This document shows, piece by piece, positions 1-12,164 of a stretch of 64,000 nt of DNA. Within the stretch, counting starts at the first letter, position 1. Every line of letters begins with the position of its first letter. Source of the DNA: Anaspis maculata (taxonomy: Eukaryota; Arthropoda; Insecta; Coleoptera; Scraptiidae); assembly GCA_949128115.1 (NCBI GenBank), contig OX421962.1, positions 55,221,787 to 55,285,786 of the forward strand, written 5' to 3'. The notes under the pieces were generated by a model. It was not told the origin of the DNA, made no database searches, and saw nothing but the letters and a program-made list of their open reading frames with translations. A program made the translations under genes and the position numbers.

Positions 1-2
1 GT

Positions 3-239
3 TTTCCAAATTTGACAAATCTGTACAGAATTTTTCTCACCTTGGCAACCAACAGTGCCAATGCTGAAAGAAGCTTCAGCAGATTGAAAAACATAAAAAC
101 ATATACAAGGTCAACAATGACCGAAGAAAGGCTGAACGACATAGCTGTGCTTATTATAGAGAAAGAGAGTCTCAAAACTTTGAATTTCGACAAGGTTCTC
201 GATAAATTCAAAATGAAAGGCAGAAGGATTATTTTGTAA
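3..239 (+). pseudogene. hAT-family transposase, C-terminal dimerisation segment (cut by window start)
   Basis: The frame is open from base 3 to a TAA at 237-239. It encodes a stretch with TNSANAERSFSRLKNIKTY followed by TRSTMTEERLNDIAVL. The word AERSFS-LK-IKT-RS-M--ERL is the hallmark of the hAT C-terminal dimerisation region (Dimer_Tnp_hAT), also present in ZMYM/ZBED-like insect copies. The DDE catalytic domain and BED finger would lie upstream of base 1 and cannot be judged. There is no in-frame ATG near the start, so this is the 3' end of a longer reading frame. It is intact as far as seen, so the copy may be young. It lies about 2.6 kb upstream of the Optix homeobox exon, in an Optix intron or 5' flank. 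A domesticated hAT-derived gene cannot be excluded, but a transposon remnant is more likely. Confidence 0.8.
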
Positions 240-1518
240 TATTTTCCTCTATTACATCGGTATTCAAATGTCAACCCATAAGTAACGGCAGTAGGAAAAT
301 AAAACAAAAAATGTTGCAATTTTTTTCTATAATAGCTATTTGCGATACAAGTGTTAAAAGTACGCGTGTATCGTACAAGATTTTATCTACAATGGTCTTT
401 GAAATGTTTGGTGAATGTCAGAATTTATTGAAAATATGACAGGAACGCACAGAATCATCATTTCTCCACGTCGCCCATTACGACGTGTTAAAAGTGACGG
501 GTATTATTTAACGCTTGTAGATGAAACCACTTTTTTGATTTATACGAACACTGATGTGATGTGAAGATTTTTTTATTGTTTATCGCTAAATACCTTATTT
601 TTGTTGTCCTATATATGTGTATGACACTGGTACTATGTGTAAGCACAAGTGTGCTGTTTACACTAGCCATATAATTATGTCTATAATATAATGGGCTGTA
701 CCACTTTTTTTTCCAAAAATTTGAACTGCATAGGTGTTGTCTCACTTGATTGCCAGTCTTGGCCTGTACCTGGTGAGCTTCCTTTTGTGAAGTTCAATTT
801 AATACCTACTTGAAGCCTCAGTATTATCTGACGTATTTTTGATTTTGTTAATATTGAATAAAAAATTAAACTATTGACTATTGAGTATTGTCTTCTCAAG
901 CGTGAGTATCACTGTACTATTGTTGTACTATTTTGATGCTGGAAATATATGACTAGAAACGACAATTCAGAAATTCCCTCGCAACCTAGTCTCCCATGCT
1001 TGATTTCTAGTATGAAAATATGACAAAAATAGTACTGTGACACTCAGGCTTTATTGTGCGGGAGAAATTCATTTTATCAGGTTGGATTTTTGAGATCGAG
1101 AAATTTGCGCCAATAAAAGCCTGAAGATTTTTTTTCTGTAAACGTCTTTTTTCAGTATTTGACTTTCAATTTCTCTATAATGATTCTATTGGAGGTAGTG
1201 GATATTGATGAGTGAATATGCCTATTATTATCATTATTATCATTATTATTATTATTCTTGAAAAAATTTCGCCTGCGGCGCCGTCGCTCGCTTCGCTCGC
1301 GAAATCCCGCCTCGCGAAATCCCGCCCTCGTGATTACCTTTGCCCCCCCCGCCCTCAAATCCTCGCTACGCCACTGAGCCTCTCGCCCGTATTTTGACCA
1401 GAACGACTCGCTTTTGTAGCAGGACTCCACTCAAAACTTCACTCCTACTCGGGGCCTGACTTTTTTTTGGAAAATTTCAACTGATATCGAAAGTATATCC
1501 CATAATACTCTTTCTATT
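240..1518. other. non-coding, no gene seen
   Basis: No convincing reading frame. It holds an ATT/ATC microsatellite near 1222-1257, followed by a GC-rich strip (1268-1376) with tandem GCGAAATCCCGCC-like words. The strip ends in GCTACGCCACTG at 1365-1376, which looks like the terminus of a DNA transposon (see the finding on CAGTGGCG ends). Confidence 0.6.
1222..1257. repeat. (ATT/ATC)n microsatellite
   Basis: Trinucleotide run of ATT with interspersed ATC units. It abuts the GC-rich transposon-like strip. Confidence 0.85.
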
Positions 1519-1685
1519 TTCAGTAGAATGACTTTTTGGAGCAAAAATAAAGTGACAAGCTGGGGTGCTGCGAGAATACGGTCGATGGCCGCGCAGATAG
1601 TTTCGCTCCAAAACTTTGCAGGTGCTATCAGCCGTAGCTGTAGCCTCCCAGCTTGTCACTTTATTTTTGCTCTAAAAAGTCATAA
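1519..1685. mobile_element. foldback MITE, family A copy 1
   Basis: The left end TTCAGTAGAATGACTTTTTG and the following AGCAAAAATAAAGTGACAAG recur in reverse complement at 1650-1684 (CTTGTCACTTTATTTTTGCT, then AAAAAGTCAT). The right outer end has decayed. The central part contains GCTCCAAAACTTTGCAGGTG and ATCAGCCGTA, which tie it to copies at 51558-51737 and 53620-53722. No coding capacity. Confidence 0.8.
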
Positions 1686-1982
1686 ATTTCATTGGTTTAG
1701 ATTGGAAAAAAACAAAGTAGCACAAAATGTAAATCATCATTTTTCACCCCATGGTTGAAACTGAGTTAGGGCAGGAGGTAAGAAGGATTCTGGTCCGGGG
1801 CTGATTTTTGATTCCGTATTCTAAATTTCGAAGAGGATTTTAGGTCTTTGGAAGAAGGAGAAGGCTATTACTTATTTCAGCTCGTGTTGCAATTGAAAAT
1901 TTAGGAAGGGTATCTTCACCCCCTATCCTAGCTTAGTTCTAGTTCTAAGATGTTTACTGAAGATGTCAACTGACTTTTCTTG

Positions 1983-2276
1983 TTCGGAGTCACCAGGTAC
2001 AGAAAATACAAAAAATAACAAAGACAAAGGTATATATATATATAGGTAATAACAAGTGAAGAAATTGTAAATCAATGTAGATAGTTCAAATATGTTGCCA
2101 ATACTCTGCTGTTTTAACGCCTTTTTCGCTAGCAATCAAAACATTCTGGAGTGTGCATGGTTCTGTCAAATTATTGCAGATCAACAGATGTTCAGGGGTC
2201 TGTGGCAAACCACAATTGCATGTCGTCTTCATCGATATCCCTCACCTAACGAGGTTTGAGTTGCATTTCGACACAC
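1983..2276 (-). mobile_element. 5'-truncated non-LTR retrotransposon, 3' end (copy 1)
   Basis: The reverse complement matches 57300-57580 almost base for base. It includes the end of the ORF (TGC-ACAATTGTGGTTTGCCACA and GCGTTAAAACAGCAGAGTAT), the 3' UTR and the conserved terminal word ACCTGGTGACTCCG. The encoded tail has the C-x-C-x7-H-x3-C pattern seen at the C-terminus of many non-LTR reverse transcriptases. This copy has small indels and no open frame, so it is older than the copy near 57.4 kb. Confidence 0.8.
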
Positions 2277-3254
<978 letters not shown>

Positions 3255-3257
3255 TAA

Positions 3258-5640
3258 GATGGATATTTATTGCCTTTGACAAATACGAGTCTTGTATGAG
3301 CGATAATTAACGCCTTCTGGTCTGTAAATCTTGTCGGTCGAGAAAGTAATGATTAATCCGCCAAAAATTTGCACCGGGCGAAAAATGCTTGAGTAATTGT
3401 TGTGGGAATCGAACGCTACAAACGGATTCTGATTTCTAAGAAGATACGATACCTGTATAGTTGGTGATCGCTATAATGTTTAGTCGACTAATTCAGGAAA
3501 GCTTAATTGAATTGATTTAAGTTTCGAACCTTTTAGTTTATTTATACGCAGGGCTAGGAGAGACGATTGAAAGAGAATATCGCATCGCTTTCGCAGTAGC
3601 GGCATCGTGATCCGCATGGTTGATTTATGAAGAAAAGTCTTCAAGCATGATGTTACGATGGTGTTGGGAGCCTCGATCAAAAAAGTCCACATTTTGACCA
3701 GCCCATCTGATCCTGGTCTGATCACATGTTCATTTTCAAAAATGAGTTCCAAGACCCCTGAAACCTCCGAAATTATACCCCAGACCCCTTCTGTCGATCA
3801 GTGCCAAAGAAACGAGGTATTATTTGAATTCAGATATGGTGGCTGTTACTTGACTCCCGGTTGTCGCACCGCTTCGTCACTGGCGAAATCGTGATTAACA
3901 TCAAAATGCTATAACATTACCAGAGTCGATTCAGTGGCAATTCATCGGAGTGCATAAATAGAAACTAAATATTAATATTTTGTTTTTTCTCTCTCCCCTT
4001 AAATTTGATTGAAAACAAATTTCGTCTTCAGAATTATATTTGGAGACCCTGAAAACATTGGAAATAACATATCACACGTCTACTTCGGATACCACTGTCA
4101 TCCACTTCAAAAGAGATCCCAAATTCAACATGCGGGAGTGATACTGGGGCTCCTAGCGACAGTAGCGTCTTGCAGTGACAAAATCATGATCTAGACATTT
4201 GTTTGATTAGGAAACGTCGCCTAGCATAGTTGTGTAGCGGCATTTGATGCTTAAAAAAATAATAGTTTTCTTGTAGTTGGTCCCGTTAGAATCTTGGCCC
4301 CTCGGCGGTTAATCGATTAGTGCAGCGGGTTAATTCGTTAATTTTGGTTCAAGAAACAATTGTGCAAAATTTGTTGCTTCTATCACAATTATTTGCAGTA
4401 TTATTTCGTGGACCGCTAGCACTATTAAACAACGAGTCGGCTACCGACGGTAAAAGTGTCTATACGTTCAAAACGCATACATACGAACAGATACAATTTA
4501 CGCTGCAGATTGGATCCAGATCCCAGATCCAAAAGCTCATAATGTGGATAAGCATAAATCGTTCCATCTCCTTTTGTACAACAGAGACAGTGCATGCGTA
4601 TTTTTTGGCGAATTGGTAATGACATGGCCCATGAATAATATTTTTTGATACTACGCTCGGATTCAACGGCAACAATAAGGTATAGATGTAATGCCATGAT
4701 ACGCATGTAAACTGAGCTGCTACAACCGGCAATAAAAGATTCCGGTAGTCTTGTTCAATAGACCATATATCAATCGGTGCTGTGTAATTATAACATACCG
4801 ATCCGCCGCTTGCCAACGTGTCGGGTCTAGCATTTTATTACAAGCGAGAAATCGGACTCTAATTCATCTACAGCTACCGTGTATCTGGTGTGTAGGATAC
4901 GACCAATTCAAACCCATCAGAATGATTAATTTCTTTTTGAAATTTTTAACAACCAGGCTTTCTTTCTAAGTATAGGTTTGGTCCACCATGGAAATTGTTT
5001 CAAAATCAAAATGCGCATCCCACAGTACCATACACTGCGGCTATACCTATAGACAAATACAAAATTGGCAAAATTCCTGCGGCATTTCCTGTTCAGCTGT
5101 TTGAAAAATGAAAGCAGGTTTTGTGCCATTTCAATAATTATTTAATAATGGTTCGGATACAACAATCGTATAATATTTCAACTTACTGTCCTGTCTCTGT
5201 CGTATAGGTATCCCTATACTATAATGGTAGAATTGGTGGGATCGAGCTGAAACAACGTGTTGGATTTAGATTACCATAGGAAGTCTAGTGGCAGGGCAAA
5301 CAACGTAGGTATAGTGTGGGATAAGTAGGCACTATGGCGTATTTTCAACAAATACCCATCAAGCGATCTCTGAGAGTTTTTAAATATTATGTAAATACAT
5401 ACAGAAACCAATGCTCACATTTTTTATAAAGAAGCATGATTCTGGCGTTTCACCGTGTATTGAAATCCGATCTCTAGAGATCTGCTAGGGTGATGGTGAT
5501 GTGCGATAAGCTTCACAAAGTATGCGGGAAAGCGGGTCTACCCTTACACAGGGCCGTACTGAATTTAGTTAGAAATACCTACAAGTTAGTGTATAAAGTA
5601 CAAGCAAGTTTAAGAGATAAGCATGCACTATCTGACCCGG
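3258..5640. other. intronic, nothing recognised
   Basis: Unique-looking AT-rich intron DNA. Short frames near 3.7 kb, 4.3-4.8 kb and 4.9 kb show no domain, no codon-like composition and no splice logic. No long inverted repeat was noticed here. Confidence 0.5.
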
Positions 5641-5654
5641 GCATGAAAGTGCGA

Positions 5655-6330
5655 TGAGAAAAAATAGATCAATAAATTTATCGATATATCGATATGTCAA
5701 CTAATGATATCAGTTTTAAAACATATCGATATATCAAATATCGATAATTATCAAAATATCAAATATCGATTATTATCAAAATATCAAATGTCGATAATTA
5801 TCAAAATATCAAATGTCGATAATAATCAGAAATAGAATATCAGATATGTATCGATAAATGTCAACATATTATCGAAATATAGACAATAAGAAAATGGTTA
5901 TCATATTAAGATATTAATAAATAACAAGATAGAAGACCAAAGGCTTCCAAAGAAGGGAGTTTCATTCATCATGCAAGTCTAGATTAACCATCAATGATTT
6001 ATTTTTCCATATAATCACTGGATATCTTTTTTTTCATACTGATATCATAATTCATAATTATCAATTTTTGATAGATACTTAGATAATTATTGATATATGA
6101 TATTTTGACAATTATCAGTTTTTGATGCTTTGATAATTATTGATCTTTGATATTTTGATAATTATCAATTTTTGATAGTTTGATATTCATCGATATTTGA
6201 TATATCAATAATTGTCGATATTTTTTTCTTATCAATTTTTGATACCCTGATCACGATATCACCTATCCCTAATAATTATTGATATATCAAATATCGACAA
6301 TTATCAGGAACTGTCGAACACTGACACTGA
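5655..6330. repeat. AT-rich array of ATCGATA/ATCAAATATCGATAATT-type units in two opposed orientations
   Basis: Between 5675 and 5880, units of about 28 bp (ATCAAATATCGATAATTATC and variants) repeat head to tail. Between about 6050 and 6330 the complementary words (GATAATTATCAATTTTTGAT and variants) repeat in the opposite sense. The block can therefore fold on itself. It contains at least seven CGATA words in the left half, including several TATCGATA octamers, the consensus of the insect factor DREF, which overlaps BEAF-32 sites. In DNA this rich in A, T and GATA-like words, some such sites are expected by chance. Confidence 0.75.
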
Positions 6331-7267
6331 TGATAAAAAATATCAAATACCGACATTCATGAAAATATGAGTATCACTATTACCAAATATTTCAATTATT
6401 TGTGCATGCGCCTTTTAGCTCGGAATCTTGAAGTTCGATACTGGACAACCTCAGGCGGCATTTTCTGCTGGAGAATCGACTTTTTTTTCAAAAATTCTGA
6501 CTGATATCCAAACTAGAATGCATTGGGTTCAAATACGAATCTTGCACATTACATGAATTCAAAAAATCTGCTGTGGCACCACAATACTTTCTTGGCGACT
6601 ATCCAGGGATGAATGGAAGCTCTCCACAAGGGGGCTTCCCAGAGCTCCAAAAGTTGAGATAAGATAAAAGGGGGCTCAGTGGGACCGTAAATAACCGATA
6701 GAGATATAAAAAGAGGGGGCCTATCAGGGCTCCAAACGACTTCTGCATTAAGACACAAAAAATAAGCTGCGTAAGTCTCTGATCAAAATTAGTTATTTCA
6801 TTGGCCGATCGCGGCCTGGATCACAGCCCACTTGAATACGAAATCTGACAGCCTATACTCAACATTGATCAAGGGACAACCTAATGATTCGAATGCATAT
6901 TTAATGGTGAGAAATAATTCTATAAAATTTCTGACTCACCACTTTTCTTGTAAGAAAACCAATATTCAATACACATGCAGTGACTGATATTTTTCACACA
7001 TCATTCTGTCTCAAACAGCTTGATAAAATCTTTTTTCATATACCCAAACTGGAAGGGCTCAAAGAACCTTACACCACGGGCTCTTCAAAAATAGAAGAGG
7101 CTAATTTTTTTATATCTTTCTGATACTCTGTAAGACTGCCCCGAACTCCGTGAGCACGAATTTTGAGACACCTTGTATAACTGAGTCCATGAAATATTTT
7201 CTACTAGCCTCACTTGCTGAAAAGAATGAACGCAAAATAAAACATTTGAAGTCTTCCTCATGTCAAA
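6331..7267. other. intronic, mostly unassigned
   Basis: No gene. GGCCGATCGCGGCC near 6803-6816 and the following CACAGCCCACTTGAATACGA resemble the right half of the small repeat at 38003-38113, which suggests a partial copy. The rest shows nothing I recognise. Confidence 0.4.
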
Positions 7268-8479
7268 CAATAGGGTCCTTGCACGATTTTTTTATTGTCT
7301 AAAATGATGCTACATATTTTAGCTACATAAACTGGGTGGTTTCCCGCAAATCTGAATGATTTTTCAAATTTTATAAATTTGAAACTCAAAAACTGTTAGG
7401 TGGGCAACTTCCATGCGCTTGGGCCTCGAGCGGTATGATGAAAACTCGGATGAAGAAGACGTGCTTTTTTAGGGTAATTTTGTTCTAGCCCTAAGTGATA
7501 AATGCCCTGAACAGAAATCGTATATTCTCAATGGCGCAGTGAAAGGGTGTCGAACGTGTACTAATAGTCCGGGAGGCAGTGAACATTTTTGGTACTTATT
7601 TTCTCAGTCACCAAATATAGATAGGATTGTTCAGTTAGTGATACTAACCATCTATTGCTAAGTCTGGCTAAAATTTTCCGATGGGTTGAAAAAAAAATGC
7701 ATTAGAAAATTCATAGGCGTTTCACTAATTTTCACACCAATGAAAATGGTTTTACCAACAAGGCGTATGCTAAAGTTAACTAGAAAAGATAGTCTGGCTG
7801 AGCTCTGGCGATGGAAAATATGTCTGGCCCGTCAAAAACTATTTTTTTTAACGTTAGTTTTTGACGAGCCAGACATATTTTCCATCGCCAGAGATCAGCC
7901 AGACTATCTTTTCTAGTTAACTTTAGCATACGCCTTGTTGGTAAAACCATTTTCATTAGTGTGAAAATAAGTGAAACGCCTATGAATTTTCTAATGCATT
8001 TTCTTTTTCAACCCATCGGAAAATTTTAGCCAGACTTAGCAATAGATGGTTAGTATCACTAACTGAACAATCCTATCTATATTTGGTGACTGAGAAAATA
8101 AGTACCAAAAATGTTCACTGCCTCCCGGACTATAAAGACACGGGCTCGTAGCTTCAGGGGCCCACGGACCCTCTGCTACAATAATATCAACAACAAACTA
8201 TTGTAAACTATTTTTCAAAGGGCAAGTGGCAAGGGCAAGTTGTTCAAATATGGACCCACGCAGAGTCGCTACGCCACTGTTAATTCGGTTGTCAAGAGTA
8301 ATATCCAAGGTCATCGCGTGGTGATGTGGCTGTAAACCAGTACTACAGAGAAAGAGTTTTAAAAGAAATGTAGGTATCTATCTTCTTTTTGTCAGATATT
8401 ATTGTAAACAACGTTTTCATTAATACTATGAAGTATATAGTAATGTTCTGGAATTAAATATCATGCAAGGACCCTATTG
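7268..8479. mobile_element. putative DNA element with 16-bp terminal inverted repeats, carrying a nested foldback
   Basis: CAATAGGGTCCTTGCA at 7268-7283 is matched exactly by its reverse complement at 8464-8479. Between them lies the near-perfect palindrome 7564-8133 and a second transposon-like end (GCTACGCCACTG at 8268-8279). No transposase is visible. The pairing rests on one 16-bp match, so the outer boundaries are tentative. Confidence 0.5.
7564..8133. mobile_element. long near-perfect palindrome (foldback element), arms about 278 bp
   Basis: The sequence from ATAGTCCGGGAGGCAGTGAA is repeated in reverse complement ending GTTCACTGCCTCCCGGACTA. The two arms meet at about 7848 around a loop of roughly a dozen bases (CTATTTTTTTTAACGTTAG). 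Only a handful of mismatches and 1-2 base indels were noticed over about 278 bp, which is exceptional next to the other palindromes in the window and suggests recent formation or gene conversion between the arms. The 76-codon frame across the centre is an accident of the symmetry and is not a gene. Confidence 0.9.
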
Positions 8480-9084
8480 CAATTGGCTTTATTTTTGTTG
8501 GCTTTAACACTCAAAGTAACTTCACATCAGACCCGTACGACACCTGATCATTTCATAGTTTATTCTTTGTATTAAATCACATACAATCTTGGTCGCGCGC
8601 AGATGATCGGTTTCGTCGTGGTCGGCATGCTGCCAATATTGCATGCAATTTAAGTAGTAAACGAGACATTGAATGAGAGTTTAGATTTCGTAAGATCAGA
8701 GTTCAGTCGGGCCTTGCGTGAAGTCAGGCAACATCTAAACATTCCTGCGTGTTTTTATCACTGATGGAAAAGGGTGGAAAGTGAAAAAGGCCTCACAGTT
8801 GGGGACGGCAAATTGGTAAATACGACTCTGAACTCAATCAGAGTAATCGCATATTATGGGGTTGTACAAAGCGGCGGTACAATTTCAAGTGGGGTAAGAA
8901 TCACATTTGATTGATAGAATTTGCTTCGCTAACACATTGCCTTGGGCTGCATGGCAGATTCATGCGTATATGCATGTGAAAATCTAGGCTGAAAGATGGG
9001 CAGAATAGCCAGGCCAGAATAAAGTATAGTACCTATGGTCATAAAAGTGTGAACAATTTTATGTGAAAAAGCACCCAGTGGTTT
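8480..9084. other. intronic, nothing recognised
   Basis: No gene, no clear repeat boundary. Confidence 0.4.
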
Positions 9085-10259
9085 CTATACCGGGTGATCA
9101 TTTGAAAACTATCCACCTGCAATAACTCCCGATTCCTAGTGCTTTTTTCCTAAGCTTTTTTCGAGCAAAAATAGGTCGATTTTTATATCGAGGGGGACAT
9201 CCAAAACATACATTGGCAAATTTCTATATTCACCCCCCTCGCCCCCACTCACCCCAACTTTGAACTTTCAAATGACACTACCTACTTTGCGATACATCAA
9301 ATTGAAGGAAATTAAATTTTCTTTCTGAAAAAAATATTCTCGAAATTTTCAACCCCACCCCCTTTTTTCTCTGACTGTCCCATTTTATATTCTGGACCCC
9401 TCATTTTTTTTTCAATTTAGTTGGCGTCATCCTAGATAGCATCGAAGCAGAAAATTTTCGGTGGAAAAAGTGCTACCTAAATTCACCCCTTCGCTCTCCC
9501 CCAGCTCAACTCCCAAATTTAACAAAACACCACCTACTTTGTGATATATCAAATCAAAGGGAATTGAATTGTCTTTCCAAAAATAATTTTTTTGAAATTT
9601 TCTACCCCTTCCCCAATAAATTGGCCATTTGGAGTATTCTAGGGGGGCAATGGCAGGCTTTAAAAATTGTGAAAAAATCTTTTTCATGGAGAAAATTCAA
9701 TTTCCTTCAGTTTGATGTATTACAAAGTGGTTATTGACATTTTAAATTTTTGAGGTCAGGTGGGGGGAGCGAAGGGGTAAATTTGGGTGGCACTTTTTTT
9801 ATAGAAAATTTTCTCTTTCGATGCTGTGCAGGATGACGTTTACTGTATTGAAGGGAAATGGAGGTCAAGAATATTAACTTGGACACTCAGAGAATTTTAG
9901 GAAGAACAGGGGGTGGGATTGAAAAATTTCAAAATATTTTTTTTAGAAAGAGAATTTAATTATCTTTAATTTGATGTATCGCAAGATAGGTGGTGTCATT
10001 TGAAATTTCAAAATTGGGGTATTTTTTTTTTATTGTTGTACGTACCTGGCGACTCCGGACACGGAAAATAAAATAAATAAATTTGAAATTTCAAAATTGG
10101 GGTGAGTGGGGGCGAGGGGGCTCAAGATATAAATTCTCCAATGTATGTTTTAGATGTCCTCCTCGATATAAAAATCGACCTGTTTTTGCTCAAAGACATT
10201 TGGACTAGGAATCGGGAGTTATTGCAGGTGGATAGTTTTCAAATGATCACCCGGTATAG
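9085..10259. mobile_element. foldback element, about 1.17 kb, interrupted by a 60-bp retrotransposon insertion
   Basis: The left end CTATACCGGGTGATCATTTG is matched at the right end by CAAATGATCACCCGGTATAG. The arms (about 9085-9640 and 9670-10259) correspond throughout, with moderate divergence: paired words include CAATAACTCCC / GGGAGTTATTG and CCCCTCGCCCCCACTC / GAGTGGGGGCGAGGGGG. An internal sub-motif (CACCTACTTTG-GATA-ATCAAA) occurs twice in each arm, so each arm is itself a diverged duplication. The 132-codon frame overlapping the right arm is not conserved in the left arm and is not called as a gene. Confidence 0.88.
10021..10080 (+). mobile_element. 60-bp 3' end of the non-LTR retrotransposon, flanked by a 23-bp target duplication
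   Basis: The insert ends TGTACGTACCTGGCGACTCC, then GGACACGGAAAATAAAATAA. It matches the last 50 or so bases of the retrotransposon at 57178-57595, including the A/T-rich tail. It is bracketed by two perfect copies of a 23-bp sequence, at 9998-10020 and 10081-10103 (both begin ATTTGAAATTTCAAAATTGG). This is a clean signature of target-primed reverse transcription with extreme 5' truncation. Because it interrupts the right arm of the foldback only, it is younger than that element. Confidence 0.92.
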
Positions 10260-11184
10260 TACAATACATAGGAAATCACATCTCGGGCGGCTACGGAATT
10301 TGACATTTGCGGTAGATATACCTAAAGCGTTTTTTTCAAGTCAACTCGAGCTCATACTTGATGAATGCTTTTCATCAGTTTGTGAAAGTTTGGTGATAAT
10401 TCACCATAATCATAAGAGTTACCTGGGCTCCGAAATCACATTATTCCTAACGCAAATGTCAAATTTCACAGCGATTTGGGGTGTCATTTCATTGTTTTGA
10501 ATTGTAGATACTATACAGGTCTCTCAAAAGTATCGCATTACGAGACCAGGGCGGTATATGGAATCCACTGAAGAACACGAGAAAAATAATCAAAAAAATT
10601 AATCACGTTTATTTTTGAAGATATGGGTGATCTAAGGGTGGGGCCTCGCTCCCTTCTATTTTCGCTATACTTGAAGTGATTTTGTGGGACTGTTTGTGAT
10701 AGACTTATGAGTAAAAATGATTACTCAGTGAGTGTGCACTGAATTTTTGCTCACGATACAGAGGGCATAAATCCCAAAAATCCTGTTTTCTCCACTAATG
10801 CCTGTAAAATATTCCATTGGTCCCAAAAATATTTTGGAACAAGACATGGCTCTTCTCGTTCTTACAGAAAAAAATGTAGTGGCATTTTTGAAGATAAAGA
10901 AATTTTTTCGATTACATAGGTACCTACATTCTTTTTTGAACATTTTACTTTTTTTGCAATCGCATGGCCGAACCAATTTTTTTTTGCTTGTTCCCATCGG
11001 CAGACAATTAGCAATAATTTGCAAGAAACCCGATACCGCTCCAATTTTTTGTTTAGGAGGAGTTCAAAATTCAATTACAAGACGGACGGACAGATGGACG
11101 GACAGACTGACGGGCGGACTTCGAAGCGCGGTTAATAGCGGATTTTCTACGAAAATGTCCTAAAAATAGTTATTTATGTAGTAA
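10260..11184. other. intronic, mostly unassigned repeat-like DNA
   Basis: No gene. GACGGACGGACAGATGGACG near 11083 is a simple-sequence-like run common in insect repeats. Confidence 0.4.
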
Positions 11185-11282
11185 GAGCGTAAAGCGACTG
11201 TTTTAGGCCCGACGTATGTAAGTTGTGCCCGAGCATAGCGAGGGCACATTCAGACAGAGGGCCTAAAACGGGCTTCACGCTT
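11185..11282. repeat. short palindromic element with nested stems
   Basis: GAGCGTAAAGC pairs loosely with GCTTCACGCTT. Inside, GTTTTAGGCCC (11200-11210) pairs perfectly with GGGCCTAAAAC (11259-11269), and GTGCCC/GGGCAC pair around GAGCATAGCGA. Confidence 0.65.
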
Positions 11283-12123
11283 GAGCTGCATACAACGTTT
11301 TTTACACGACCCATTCTTTTTTTTATTTGATTTTGAACCATAAAAGCCGAAAAACTAAAAAGTGATTATAGATCGATCTAGTTTGCAATGACATATTATG
11401 GGTACCTATGATTTTGTTTTCACTTGTCATTTAATAATTATCACTAGCGTCAGTGTCTTTTTTATTGAAAAGCACCCAGCAAGAATTTTCGTTTTTGAGG
11501 CGCTGCACTCCTCCCGCCGATGGCGATGGCTTCTCGAGCCACACTTGATTTTGTGCCGGAGAAGTCCAAAAAAAAAATACGTGAGAACGTGGGTATACCT
11601 ATATCTAGCTGAAAAATCCAAGGTGGTGAAGCCTTCTACTTTGTGGTCCGTGTTTTCCATGCTGAAGACAACCCTTTCAGTTAAGGACGACACGGATTTT
11701 ACCGCAAAGTTACAGCCTACGTGAAGAGACAGGCAGACAGATACCTACAAACCAAAATATTCATTCGGCTACACGTTTTATGATGGCAACCACGGCTTCG
11801 GGCCTGAAATCGCGCTCTTGTATCGAAAACGGCTATTCAAATTTAGTATTCACCTGCCCCCTCAAGAAAACTAAGCACGGAACTCTTTGAAATAGGAATC
11901 CGGCCAGAGCCGTCAACGCACATAACCTCACTTTTGGAGTTTCGAATATGTGTATTTTCAAAGCAAACAATTCAACGAGAAGCTTAACAAGTGAAACCAT
12001 ACACCCTTCCCCGCCTTTGGGGGTGTCTCAAATGCCTCTGAGCTGTGCATTTCAACAAATTTATTAGTTTGTGACATTTAATAATAATTACAGGCATTTG
12101 TTTTTTGACGCTTAAAAAACCAA

Positions 12124-12164
12124 AGCCCGAGGGCGTAAAAGTGAAATTTTTACGCCCTCGGGCT
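12124..12164. repeat. perfect 17-bp hairpin
   Basis: AGCCCGAGGGCGTAAAA (12124-12140) is followed after 7 bases by its exact reverse complement (12148-12164). The stem is GC-rich in an AT-rich surrounding. It is not followed by a run of T longer than expected. It is more likely a remnant of a small inverted-repeat element (related GCGTAAAG words occur nearby) than an RNA terminator. Confidence 0.75.

Noticed and set aside
5655..6330. CRISPR-like or satellite array
   Set aside because: Units are degenerate, without unique spacers, in an insect intron. An AT-rich repeat in two orientations is the simpler reading.
7686..7916. 76-codon frame
   Set aside because: Crosses the centre of the near-perfect palindrome and owes its length to the symmetry.
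10102..10500. 132-codon frame
   Set aside because: Half of it lies in the right arm of a foldback element, and the left arm does not keep the frame.
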